Origin: Phoronis australis
Taxonomy: Eukaryota; Phoronida; Phoronidae
Assembly: GCA_002633005.1 (NCBI GenBank)
Contig: NMRA01000099.1
Coordinates: forward strand, 727,449 to 791,448
Direction of reading: 5' to 3'
Length of the DNA stretch: 64,000 nt
The position numbers were made by a program, and so were the translations under genes. Under the pieces are notes generated by a model. It saw only the letters and a program-made list of their open reading frames with translations. It did no database searches and had not been told where the DNA came from. Below are positions 1 through 10,261 of this stretch, piece by piece. Position 1 is the stretch's first letter; each line of letters opens with the position of its first letter.

Positions 1-325
1 CTAGTATGTCCATCTAGTGTCCAGTCAAGGAACCTTTCTACTTCCATTCAAACAGTCACAGTACTCTTGGCTCACAAAATGATGACTTGCCTAAATTCCA
101 ATTTATTTAGTCCAATCTTATAATTTGTCAATTCTTCTCAAACCCAGGAACCAGACTTCCCAATTAGATACACCTACGTGGTCCAATTTATAAGTTAGTG
201 TTCTGAAGTTGAAATCGATCAAATAAGATGGACTGAGTCCTTAAGAACTATAAATGTTAATGCTCTTTAATTTATTGACTAGTAACATCCATCTGACTAT
301 CCAATAAACCTTCTTTTCTATGTAG

Positions 326-465
326 CCAAGTCTTCTAAAAAGAAAGGACAGAAATGCAGCCGCAAGGACAGTGAAGGGGACGACTTTTATGGTTTTCTGA
401 GACCCAAATCAAACCGACCGCCACGAGTTGTAATAACTGTGAAATCCGACCATTTTGATGAGAAG
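326..465 (+). CDS. Internal exon of a two-SH3 adaptor-like gene
   Basis: Acceptor TATGTAG lies just before the exon and donor AAG|GTAAGT just after it. The exon opens with two bases of a split codon and then reads 46 codons without a stop, ending in phase 0. The peptide starts with a lysine-rich stretch (KSSKKKGQK), followed by GDDFYGFLRPKSNRPPR and VVITVKSDHFDEK. This joins in frame to the exon at 1858. Earlier exons lie left of the window, so the true start is not visible. I recognise no domain in this exon; the basic stretch could be a membrane- or nucleus-directing segment, which is inference only. Confidence 0.72.
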
Positions 466-1086
466 GTAAGTAAATAGCAAATAGCACTACACATCTATCC
501 ACTGAACAGACAATTAATACCAAATACCCTTAATCTTTGCACAATACCTTTTGGTCAGCAGGTCTATATTGATTAGCTTGATTCTGCTTGATGTGATTAT
601 TATCTCCTTCATTATGGACTCTCCTGCTGTTTTACTGCAATAACAAGGTAGGCCGATGGCTCGTCCATTTACCACACAATATGGCGGACAAGTGGGATTC
701 TATTTTGTCATATTTGTCAGCAATGGTTAGCATTTTTTTGCCAACAAAAAATGAAAAAGCAGGGCATATGGATCTAGGCCATACCGCGAGTGGCAAATGT
801 CCCCTGCAATATCAGTTATGCCAGTGAAATGTAGTGGGAAATAGGGGTAAATCGCGTGGAAAAGGACAGGTATCAGATAATAGGTCAATTTCGCCATGTG
901 TGTCAAAAAGCAATACATTTTGATGATGTGGCAGAACATGGGACAAAGCTTCAAAAAGCGAGACAATCACGCCAAAAGCGAGACAGGTGGCAAATATGGG
1001 TTTGTACTGTGCTGTCGTAGTCAACCAAAACTTTTGCATCAGTTTGCGCATTTCAAAAATTTAATCACTGTTTGAAAAATTGCAAT

Positions 1087-1260
1087 TAAAGTTATGTAAG
1101 ACCATTAGAAAAATGTCCAAATTTAGTTTAGTTTGGAATATCCTATCTCAGAAATGGGATCGTTGGATTAAAATGAAACTTTCAGACTAGCTTTAAGCTG
1201 TGTTCTGCTAAACATTGATCATGTCATTAACACCATTGCTTTGCGATCAATGCACCTTTC
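1087..1260 (+). repeat. Dispersed repeat copy (family also at 33638)
   Basis: The segment starts ATTAAAGTTATGTAAGACC and is followed by a diverged stretch with AAACTTTCAG and an AACATTG..CATT tract. The same start, order and spacing occur at 33638-33800. This is an old interspersed repeat; termini and class are not determined. Confidence 0.5.
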
Positions 1261-1612
1261 TTTATTACTAAACACACTTTACTAAAAAGACATGGTTGGT
1301 CATGTGACCCACTAAATGGCAGATTGGAAAAAATGTGATGTGATCAAACATAAACTGTTGTTCAATTGAATAGAATTTGCTTGCTTAAATATCATCAATT
1401 TTGTCTTAGGATGATATTACACATCATTTAGTAATAAGAATGCATTTGAAAAAACAACTTTTATACGCCCACATTTACAGAGAGTGTATTTTTGTATTAT
1501 TTGCATGAGGTATCATAATAAATTACCATTTTCACCAACCGACGAACCTTCCTATTAATTTCTGAAAATGGAGCTTCGCTCACATACGTACAGGTTCATC
1601 AGGTGACATATG

Positions 1613-1773
1613 CAGAGGCGGATGCAGGATTTTGAGCTAGAGGGGGGCCAGGGCAGAGTATTAGCCAGGATTTTGCCCGTCAGACATTCGCACCCCCGTA
1701 CTGCCTAATGGAATCTGGGAGAATTTTAGGGGGGGGCCATGGCCCCCTTGGCCCCCCTCTAAATCCGCCACTG
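1613..1773. mobile_element. MITE with CAGNGGCGGAT terminal inverted repeats
   Basis: The left end reads CAGAGGCGGATGCAGG and the right end reads AAATCCGCCACTG, its inverted partner. A purine-rich GGGGGG tract sits inside the left end and CCCCCTCT inside the right. The element is 161 bp. ATATG flanks it on both sides (1608-1612, 1774-1778) as a possible target duplication. The CAGNGG ends recall hAT-type non-autonomous elements, but hAT makes 8-bp duplications, so the superfamily is uncertain. Confidence 0.72.
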
Positions 1774-1857
1774 ATATGCCAAAGGCACTACTAGTACATG
1801 GAGTAATGTAAGAGTCAAATAAAGCTGAGCACTTGTATTACTTGTCTGTTACTTTAG

Positions 1858-3405
1858 GATGAGTGTGAACCACTTCCCTTCAACACCAAAGGTCATGACA
1901 CAATGGAGTCACTACTTGCCTTGGAGGTGGACAGTGTGCATTCTGGGTACAGCAGTATGACAGTGCCCTCTATGAGCAAGAGAAGCCAGCCCAGTCCGCG
2001 CTCCATAAGTGACTTAGAGGATTTGCTGGACAAGGCAAACAGCTTGAAACCAGCCAACATTCCCATGAAAGTAATGACAGGATATAAACCCTCAACAACT
2101 TGGGAGGCTAAAGATGAAGTGGCTGTCGAGAAAGACATGATCGTTAATGCTTTGTATAAGCAAAATGATTGGGTGATGGTGCGTACACCGCGACAACGCT
2201 CAGGGTTTGTACCCTATCCGTATGTGAAACCGTTGTGTCTAACCGATGGCGCAAACCTGAATCACACGCGGGATTTTGAACAAAAGCCTGAAGTCTACGA
2301 CTCTATAACAGAAGCCCTGAACAAAAAAGAAAATGAACCCCAAAATGGGAAAATTGTTTACTTTAATGACAGTGAACGTTTTCAGTTGGATGAGAGGAAG
2401 TCAGGAGATGGAGAGTCTGATGAATCAAATCGATCTTGCGAAGATCCTTGGAGTTATGAAAACAGTAGTGAAGGAAATAGGTCAAGCATTCACGAAATGC
2501 CGTCTGAAGTTTGGATTAACGAGAAATTGTCTTCAAGTATTGAAAGTGTGCATAAGGAGAAATCAGACATTATTGGTCACCTAAATCAGTCTACAGTGCC
2601 ATCATGGGATAAAGTCAAAACCATGGACATTGACAAGTTATCTCCCATACCATACGAGGCTCAGTCAAGTACAGGTATAAACAGCGGAAATGGGGTGAAT
2701 TCCTCACCTCATTCTATCACAAGCACGCCTCAGGGAAGCACCCTACCAGGCTATCATAAACACAAAGCGAGTCTCGTCCAACCAAAACCTGTAGACAATC
2801 AGTTAGCAAAGGCAACAATGGAATGGAAAGCGAGTTCTGTTCACAATGGTATTACCCTCCCAGGGAGTGTCACAAACACTCCAAAAATTATGAAAAAGCA
2901 GACACCATCTCCAAAAGGTGGGCCTGGTTACCTACTGTATTTACCTGAACTTGACGAGGTTAAGAAAACTATTGAAAAACTTGAAACTTTAAAACTGCAG
3001 TCAGAAACTCAGGTAAGCAAATCTTATGAGAAACTGAACAATAGCACAACAACCAGAGATCGCAAATTGTCAACAGAGCGCCACTTAAACAATGGAAATG
3101 ATGTCAGAGGCATGGAGGCCAGAACACGTGATCCAGTGATTTTCCAATCGAATATGAGCTTATCTAATCTCGGTGAAGATTCGGCATTTCCCAAAAATTA
3201 CAATGGAGCACGCATGATGGTGCTTTATGACTACACGGCCATGACTGAAGATGATGTTAATGTGCGGCGTGGCGATGTAGTGACACTATTAAATGCCCAG
3301 GATGAGGACTGGATCTTTGTGCAAACTATCACAGAACTTGAGGGCTTCATTCCAAAGGCATACGCTGTCAATATGAATATTGAAAGTTGTATGGCCCGCA
3401 TGTAG
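1858..3405 (+). CDS. Terminal exon of a protein with two SH3 domains
   Basis: Acceptor CTTTAG precedes GAT GAG TGT. The frame stays open for 515 codons to TAG at 3403-3405, and the in-frame ATG at 1903 is internal rather than the start. Counting from that Met, residues about 56-112 form an SH3 fold with the NDWVMV tryptophan and the GFVP strand. Residues about 435-490 form a second, more canonical SH3 with ALYDY-like VLYDYTA, EDWIFV and EGFIPKAY. Between them lie about 320 Ser/Asn/Lys-rich, probably disordered residues with several Ser-Pro and Thr-Pro sites and a short helix near 340-365. The protein ends ten residues after the second SH3. SH3 domains bind proline-rich partners, so an adaptor role is likely. 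An invertebrate Dlish/Vamana-type multi-SH3 protein is one candidate, but I could not verify orthology. Confidence 0.85.
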   Translation, partial: DECEPLPFNTKGHDTMESLLALEVDSVHSGYSSMTVPSMSKRSQPSPRSISDLEDLLDKANSLKPANIPMKVMTGYKPSTTWEAKDEVAVEKDMIVNALYKQNDWVMVRTPRQRSGFVPYPYVKPLCLTDGANLNHTRDFEQKPEVYDSITEALNKKENEPQNGKIVYFNDSERFQLDERKSGDGESDESNRSCEDPWSYENSSEGNRSSIHEMPSEVWINEKLSSSIESVHKEKSDIIGHLNQSTVPSWDKVKTMDIDKLSPIPYEAQSSTGINSGNGVNSSPHSITSTPQGSTLPGYHKHKASLVQPKPVDNQLAKATMEWKASSVHNGITLPGSVTNTPKIMKKQTPSPKGGPGYLLYLPELDEVKKTIEKLETLKLQSETQVSKSYEKLNNSTTTRDRKLSTERHLNNGNDVRGMEARTRDPVIFQSNMSLSNLGEDSAFPKNYNGARMMVLYDYTAMTEDDVNVRRGDVVTLLNAQDEDWIFVQTITELEGFIPKAYAVNMNIESCMARM

Positions 3406-5889
3406 GGTATGAAATTTTCTCATCCATCACAGTGACTAAAGCAAGAAAGATCTCTGCTTGAGACAGCGTTAATCCGGACTGGATTTGAAATGTGACAAAC
3501 AACATGGTATTCTCCCAGTGGAATGTGATTGATCTATTTTCGAGTCAAGTCGATGGAGTAAACTTTGGCAATCCCTAAGCCCGAGGTCTCCAGAAAATAT
3601 ATCTTGGATCAACTACCATAAAGTCACTATTGATATGCTCCAATGTGAACACAATAACTAACTGAATGATGTGATGTGCTAAGCCATCTTATTAATCTCA
3701 GTTACCTAATTTATTAATACGAGGTGTTTTGCTTTTGAGGCTAGAGGTTGTTATCAGCATGTATACCATTGGCCAATTGAAATGCAAGCTTCATAGGATA
3801 GATGAAAACTATTTACCTCGCTGTAGTCAGGTATGCTATGATGTCTTCACACACTTATGCGATATAAAATGTTTGTATAAAAAACAAACTAGGCAATGAC
3901 AAGTTCTCAACTATATGACAAATTTTAAATATTTATCACTTACAGTCAAATCATTGACAACGTGAATGAATTGACTTTGAGTTGTAATTTATTGAGTATA
4001 TGAGCATGTTTTTGTAACTAATCTCAGGTTAAATTATATTTAATACGTAGCTCACTGATCTTGTAGATTCTTTTAGTTACGCAAATGTAACACACCCAAC
4101 ACACTATACTGAAATTAATGACATGACACCCAACAAAAACCATTACATCAAGTGACAAAAGGTAACCGATCTTTTATTTTAAATAGAACATTCAGAAGTA
4201 GCAGTCGCAAAGCAAACTAGATTTTTTTCTTATTTTACATCAACCATTAGGTACTTGTTAGATGATATTTGCTTTTACAGACAATTCGAATTTTTAAATA
4301 ATTTTATATAATTTGCATTGTGCAAAACTAAGAAACTCTCCAAGTCAAGTGAAGGGAATAGGCTCATAAACATACTACAGACTAAAAGTTGAAACCGCAT
4401 TGGTTACAAATACCGCACAAAAAATGTAAAGTGCTTTTATTCAAGTCTATTTAACTGATACAATATAGATTACAATCAATGGTGTAATACTGTGTGACAA
4501 ATGCATTAATAAGCTGGTCTTTCTAGTAGAGATGTGGACTTTGTAAGATTTGCAAATGATACCTTGCCAAGTTACACAGATTTGTCATAGTCAAATCCTT
4601 AGTAAATACTTCAGAGGTAAATCCTAAGGAAAGCTACAATTAAACAATTAATTTTAAATTTGTTTCTTGAAAACATGTTGTCTAATCACAAAACCTAACA
4701 CTGCATACCGATAAGAACTGATATTGTTAGACACCAATACAACAAGCTGGTATTTTTATCGGCAATACTGTTAACTTTGATCACAACCAATTGTAAATTA
4801 TTAATTGACTGAAACATTCTTCATGTGTTTGGGTCAACAGTCGGGTTCCAAGAATGATGTCATTGGTCTGGATGATGTCATTTGGGGTTTTGTTAGTGGC
4901 ACCTGGTGTGATTCTCAAACAGCACAAATTACCCAGCATGTATGACTCGTGTTCAAAAACAACACCTGAACAACCATGGTATACAATGAGCAACTAGGCT
5001 CATACAATGCTGACAAAATCAAAGGCCATTTACATACCAGACACAAAGCTGAAGAACAGCTGTTGACAAACTGTAAATATTAAAGAAAAATCTCACCTAT
5101 TTAGGACACAATTATGGCCGACTAGTGAAATCTTACTTTTTAACTTTTTCATGAAAGAGCTATACAGTTATAGCATCAAATAAACCCTTGATGATTTTTA
5201 AGCCCTGTGCCATAGCTGCCATTGACAAGACTGTGAAATTAAGGGCATTAACAACAATGCTAGACCGGTGAATTAAAAAATGAAAAAAGAATAATTTTGG
5301 CAATGATTTTTTACTTCAATTGGTGAGATTTTACCGTTATTTTTTGATAAAGCGGCAACATAACAAAATACGCCTCGTTGCTAGGTGGTGATAAAGTAGT
5401 AGGTGGACAGCATTCTACTTTGTACTATGGAGACTTAATGGGCCTTTCCAGCTTTTCATACATTCTTTATTATCGTCAGGTTACCAAATTATCCCTTTTG
5501 TGTGTTGGGATATTCAAAATTCATTCATGTCAACTCGTCCCGTCTTGCAGACCACAATTGGAATCTGGGTCAAGCAATTTTAATTACTTAAAAGACGCTT
5601 TCGTGCTGCCACATCACTAACGAATTGTACGTCAGTTGATTGATAACAAAAATATTCACCTAAAGTGTCAACCAACACCCATTTTCCATCAAAACCAACA
5701 GTGGTGAATGATCAATAGTTCAATTGTGATACCATGATTGCTATCTCATGTAGGATGTTAATTAGTGGCTGTTTAGTCATGGACATCTATTGTTGATGAC
5801 CAATACAGAATATAGCGAATCACACTATAGTTAGTTACTGGTCACCAAAACCTTTAATTGATGCATAACACTTGGATGATGACATTACG

Positions 5890-5925
5890 CATAATAATAA
5901 TAATAATAATGATGAAGGTCATGAT
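5890..5925. repeat. ATA trinucleotide microsatellite
   Basis: A run of (ATA)n followed by ATGATG units, in AT-rich intergenic DNA. No function is apparent. Confidence 0.85.
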
Positions 5926-6094
5926 GATAAGAGACTGATTTTTGTTCATTAGCCCACCTCTAGAAATCAGTTTCACATTATATCCAGGTTCACAATTTCA
6001 CACGCCTGCATCAGTCCATAACTAAGACTGAGCTAATAAGAGTTGGAGACACAGACACTCTTGTGCATTGCTTGAACATCTGTCAGTAATGTCA

Positions 6095-6148
6095 GGATTT
6101 GAACCTGCCTCACTCAAATGGAAGTCTGTATCTCAAACCACTGAGCTA
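6095..6148 (-). mobile_element. tRNA-derived SINE head
   Basis: On the minus strand, TAGCTCAGTGG (6148-6138) fits the RNA polymerase III A box and GGTTCAAATCC (6105-6095) is a perfect B box. The intervening sequence does not fold as a clean anticodon arm and the sequence continues as non-tRNA DNA. This is better read as the head of a tRNA-derived SINE than as a functional tRNA gene. The SINE body probably continues to about 5960. Confidence 0.55.
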
Positions 6149-6162
6149 CACTGTCTACACTG

Positions 6163-6516
6163 ATGGCGATGATAGATAAGAATGATGATGCTGACAATAC
6201 AGACAACGATAATGATAACGATAATGATAATACAGAGGACGTGATGATGATAATGATACCGAGACGGATGATGAACACAGAGAATGACTTTGATGATAAT
6301 ACAAAGGATTTGATGACAATGATGATACTTACACTGATGACGATGACAATACGGACAACGTTAGTGACAATGACGCTAATACTGAGATTGATGATGACGT
6401 TGATGATGATAATCTCAGTATCATTATCATTATCACTATCACCACATCCTCTGTATTATCATGGCACTGATACCAAGAATGACGACAATGATGATGACGA
6501 TACAGAGAATGACTAG
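6163..6516. repeat. GATAAT/GATGAC minisatellite with an inverted segment
   Basis: Degenerate GATGATAAT, GATGACAATA and ATACAGAGGA units. From about 6418 to 6470 the strand flips: TATCATTATCATTATC and CATCCTCTGTATTATC are the reverse complement of 6221-6266. The open frame across it is a by-product of repeat units with lengths divisible by three and is not called as a gene. Confidence 0.85.
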
Positions 6517-7814
6517 CAAGATAAATACAATGATTACAACAACAATGTTGAGGAACAAATCATTTTGTGCTGGCAGATAACTCACTCAAAGTTAATGTTC
6601 AATGTTGGCAGACTGCCTCAAGACACTGAATTAAGCAATCTAGCAACTTCTTACATAATAAATACATCTTCAAACAATGATATTTGCTCAGGTATTTACA
6701 TGAAACTCTTTCCGTGTTGGCTTAATTAACTTACAGCTATGTTGAATCAATGCAATCTATTTGAGTCCATTAATGAGGAGTCAGTCCTAAATATTGCTAA
6801 ATACATTTAGCCTGGAGACACAATGGATTTGTGGTTCAAATCAAACAGTGCCTCAAATGAGCAAACATTCAAAGATCAAATGACTGCAGACACTGGTAGA
6901 CAAAATGTGTTAATTAACAACTAGTCTAGCCAGTGTCTATATGGTTTTAATTGATAGCAAGGTCAATGAACAGTTGTTTTCAAAGAATTTAAAAACTTAT
7001 AAGCATTTCAATAAAAATCAAGTGAATTAGTAAGGGAACACAGTAACAGAAAGATAAAAAATTGAGATGGTACATTTAGGTTTGTGTAAACCATTCATCT
7101 AATAAGCTGAATTTCTTTAAGCCATTGCAATGGATATATTCCAATACATTGCCATAATTTAGCACACAAAATAATTGTCAACAAATGCCATTTTGCTTAT
7201 TTTCTATAACCATGTCATTTTTCAAATGCAAAACTATTTCAGACAAGACAGGTGATAAGATAGCCAATATCATCAATTTTCTTTTTCACAACACTAAGCA
7301 ACAGAATTGGTTCTAGCAGCAAGAAATTCAGCTGTTTATTAGAAACTGCAGTAACATGCAGACAACTGACTTGTGTAAAAAAGTTTACTTAAAAAACCCA
7401 ATTAAAATTGCATTAAACCCCAAACAGGCTAGTTAAATGTGACCCAAATAAAGAACAGTGGCCCACTCAAATAAAACTGACTTAGCTAAGACAAATCTTA
7501 AATCAAAATTAATTTTAAGATAGAACTTCAATTTGTCCGTTCAAAGAAACTGATCTTCAGTTTGACTTGAGGTTTTTGCTTGAAGTTTTGTCTATGGTTG
7601 ACAAGCTTACTGGATATGGAAGTTGCAAAGTTTGGAAGTTGAGAGAAATCTTAGAGGGCTATAAGTAAAAAAAGAATTTAAGTCAGTTTCTTGGAAGAGC
7701 CCCAGCACTGCAGCAGACACGACAAGCTGCAACATCATTAATTGGTGTTGGAAAGGTCATGACCCCTCATGATCTTTGACCCCATGCAAATGATGTCTGG
7801 AATATATCAAAGTG

Positions 7815-8155
7815 CCATCCACACTATGAATTTCGCAATGACAAGTTACTCCTGGAACCAGTTGTTTCTAGATTTAGTATTAGTGTGGCTGCTATTTGCG
7901 CTGGGGTAGCTTGACACACGCGTGACAACTTACCCCAGTTGCTCTGGGATAACAAGACCCAAGCACAAACCTTCAAGGAGTAATGCATTACCATCTACAC
8001 ACTAGCTCAGTTACATACACCTAAGAGTCTAATTCTTCTCGTGCTACATTTGTAGCGAGGTGTAGGAGTGTGTGGTAAGTTGCTCAGCTCACTGGCCGCA
8101 AGGCGCTCTGGGGCAAGTTGTTAGTACTAGACCAACTAATAGTGTGGACATGACG
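7815..8155. mobile_element. Possible MITE with CCACACTAT ends
   Basis: ATCCACACTAT near 7817 faces ATAGTGTGGA near 8140. Inside, GACAAGTTACTCCTGG and GGGGCAAGTTGTTAGT are also loosely inverted. The interior is GC-richer than its surroundings. The call rests on these imperfect matches only. Confidence 0.35.
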
Positions 8156-9766
8156 TAAGTGTGGGACCTACTAGTAATGTTATGTTGTTCATCTGTCTCT
8201 AGTAATACAATAAAACAGTCAATGAGTAAAAAATGTATTTTTGCATAACCTGAAGTACATCATATGTAGAAGTAGCCTCAAAATCAAGGTACAAAAATAC
8301 CATAAATCAACAGTTACTTAATGAGGACAAAAGTTTAATACCGCATGAACGCGTACTGATGCCCATGTGTTTGATCGAGGAATATTTTTACTCAAGCAGT
8401 TTGGAGATCAACAAGGCAAAACTTCCACTGCTTCACTTATATGACATTTGTGTAAGTGACAATTAAATTATTTGCTTTTTTTATCCATCCCTGGTACTTC
8501 TCGTTTTTACAATCAGTGTTAAATTGAATAATATACAAATTATATTGCCTACGATTGTGTGATAGAAAAGTCCAGTTTCAATATTTTAAAAAATTTGCTC
8601 GTCAGTTTTACACAACTGTTTTGCATATCGACGCATGCGCTTGAATCCAAGTATAAGCAAAACTTGTAGGTGCATGGGCCTTAACATGTGCATATACAGT
8701 ACAATTAAAAACACAGTTAATCAAATGCAGCAGCTCAATAATTTATGAAATCAGCACCATTTTCTTGATTGACAAGTCAACACAGACAAGACATTGGCAA
8801 TCTTGATGTTATAAATGCACCAGGGGAACTAGACACAAGGGTTTTTAATGACAATACAAGCCAGCCTACCAACTGCAAACCATGTATCTCAGCACAGAAA
8901 AAAATACACAGTTCACAAGCCATTCAATCGACAGCAGAGTTTTCCAGGATACAGTGCCTACGCTGTAGATTTCAGGAATCAGTTTGCATTTAATTTAGGA
9001 TCCAATATGGGAAATCATCCTTTTCATTTCCATAAAGAAGAAAACCACAGTAACTGTTTCTCAACTTTTCATGAACACCCATGGAGTTTCTGTTACTTTG
9101 TAGACGATTCAAGATCGCAAGAACACCTGGCATATTCACACACAAACATTACTTCACGGGATGGTCACTGAGAGGCGTCAACCTGTCCACACTGCCAGTG
9201 TTCTTGGGAATTGAACCCAGAAACATCCGGTATGAACAGACGTGCGTATACATGGGCCCAAAATGGGGATTCCAAAAGAAAGACCCATTCTGTCTGCAGA
9301 TGGCAGATTGGACATCTGCTCCGCTGTCAAAAAAGTCACATGTGAGCACTCATCAGAAATCTGATCTGCCTCTAAATATGACAACAAATCTGATTTCTTA
9401 CCACGATTAAGCTACACTCCAATGGCGTAATTTTTGGGAAGACTCTGCTCTCCCACCTTTGTGAAGGTCAATTATAAGAAGCTCATCTGCCTTCCGATCA
9501 GATATCGTGGAAGCCCTCTCATAAAAACTCTACATGTCAATTCTGCATACAATACACCTTATTCACGCACGTCACCATATTACAAAGAGCCTCCTTTTAG
9601 GTTGCATTCCACGACTAATCACAGAGCAAAGCGCGACTTTTTTTGCATGCCTCGTTATACTTGTGACTCAAATGCATTGTTTTTTTAAACATAAAACACT
9701 TTTTAAAAATGGAAGTTGCGTGAACAAGGTCTATACAAAGAAATTGTGAACTCCCCAAAACTTCAC

Positions 9767-9772
9767 TTTATT
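9767..9772 (-). promoter_or_regulatory. SLF1: Poly(A) signal of SLF1
   Basis: TTTATT on the plus strand is AATAAA on the minus strand, about 47 bases after the SLF1 stop codon. This implies a very short 3' UTR. Confidence 0.65.
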
Positions 9773-9818
9773 TAATGGAGGTAAAACATGCTACCTTCCA
9801 CTGACCCACAATACCTGT

Positions 9819-10261
9819 TTACTCATTAAGCACATACGTCAGACACTTCATGTGACTAAACTTAGGCTTCAGTCCATTTTTTCGGTTCATGATGCGGTTC
9901 AGATGCATTTCAAAGCCTCGCACGTGACCGCATAACTCTTTCAACACTGACTTATCCTGGTCAGTCAACACTCTGCTGTTGTCACGATCGTCACCGTGAC
10001 AACAGCATACGTAGGCCACCAAGAGGTGATAGACAATGACTGCATACTTATGTCCTTCCTGTGTGTTCGTATGCTTACGGTCATCTCCGCTACCCAGGAC
10101 CCTAGCATAGACGTCTTCGCTGGGCAGGAATGCAAAGCAGCCGGAATCGTCTTGTAACGATGACTGTGACAGTTGGCTCTCGTTGAGGGAGAAGTCTAAA
10201 AAGACCGATTTGAGTATATCAACCTTGAATTTCATTTGACGCTGAACAACAATCTTAAGCT
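9819..10261 (-). CDS. SLF1: SLF1 exon 23 (C-terminal domain and stop)
   Basis: 443 bases, residues 914-1060, acceptor TTGATACAG|AG, stop TAA at 9821-9819. It encodes a mostly helical tail with KFKVDILKSVFLDFSLNE, YAVIVYHLLVAYVCCC and ELCGHVRGFEMHLNRIM. The Met inside this exon is not a start. A short 3' UTR with AATAAA follows. Confidence 0.85.

Larger units (their letters stand above)
466..1857 (+). other. Last intron of the SH3 gene
   Basis: A 1.39-kb intron with GT-AG ends. Positions 1087-1260 match a second copy upstream of SLF1 (33638-33800), and 1613-1773 is a short element with terminal inverted repeats. Nothing coding is convincing in the rest. Confidence 0.7.
3406..9766. other. Convergent intergenic region
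   Basis: This is the space between the 3' end of the SH3 gene (plus) and the poly(A) signal of SLF1 (minus). It must hold the SH3 gene's 3' UTR; an AATAAA at 5179-5184 is the clearest plus-strand candidate I noted, but it is far from the stop. The rest is AT-rich with microsatellites (5890-5925, 6163-6516), a tRNA-like SINE piece (6095-6148) and a possible MITE (7815-8155). I see no gene. Confidence 0.6.

Noticed and set aside
1903-1905. ATG at 1903 as the start of the SH3 protein
   Set aside because: The frame is open upstream to the acceptor at 1857 and joins in phase to the exon 326-465.
6163-6516. 117-residue Asp/Asn/Met-rich open frame
   Set aside because: It is a by-product of GAT/AAT repeat units and has no splice or homology support.
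9819-10235. Stand-alone 138-residue gene
   Set aside because: It is the last exon of SLF1; its Met is internal and the acceptor phase fits exon 22.
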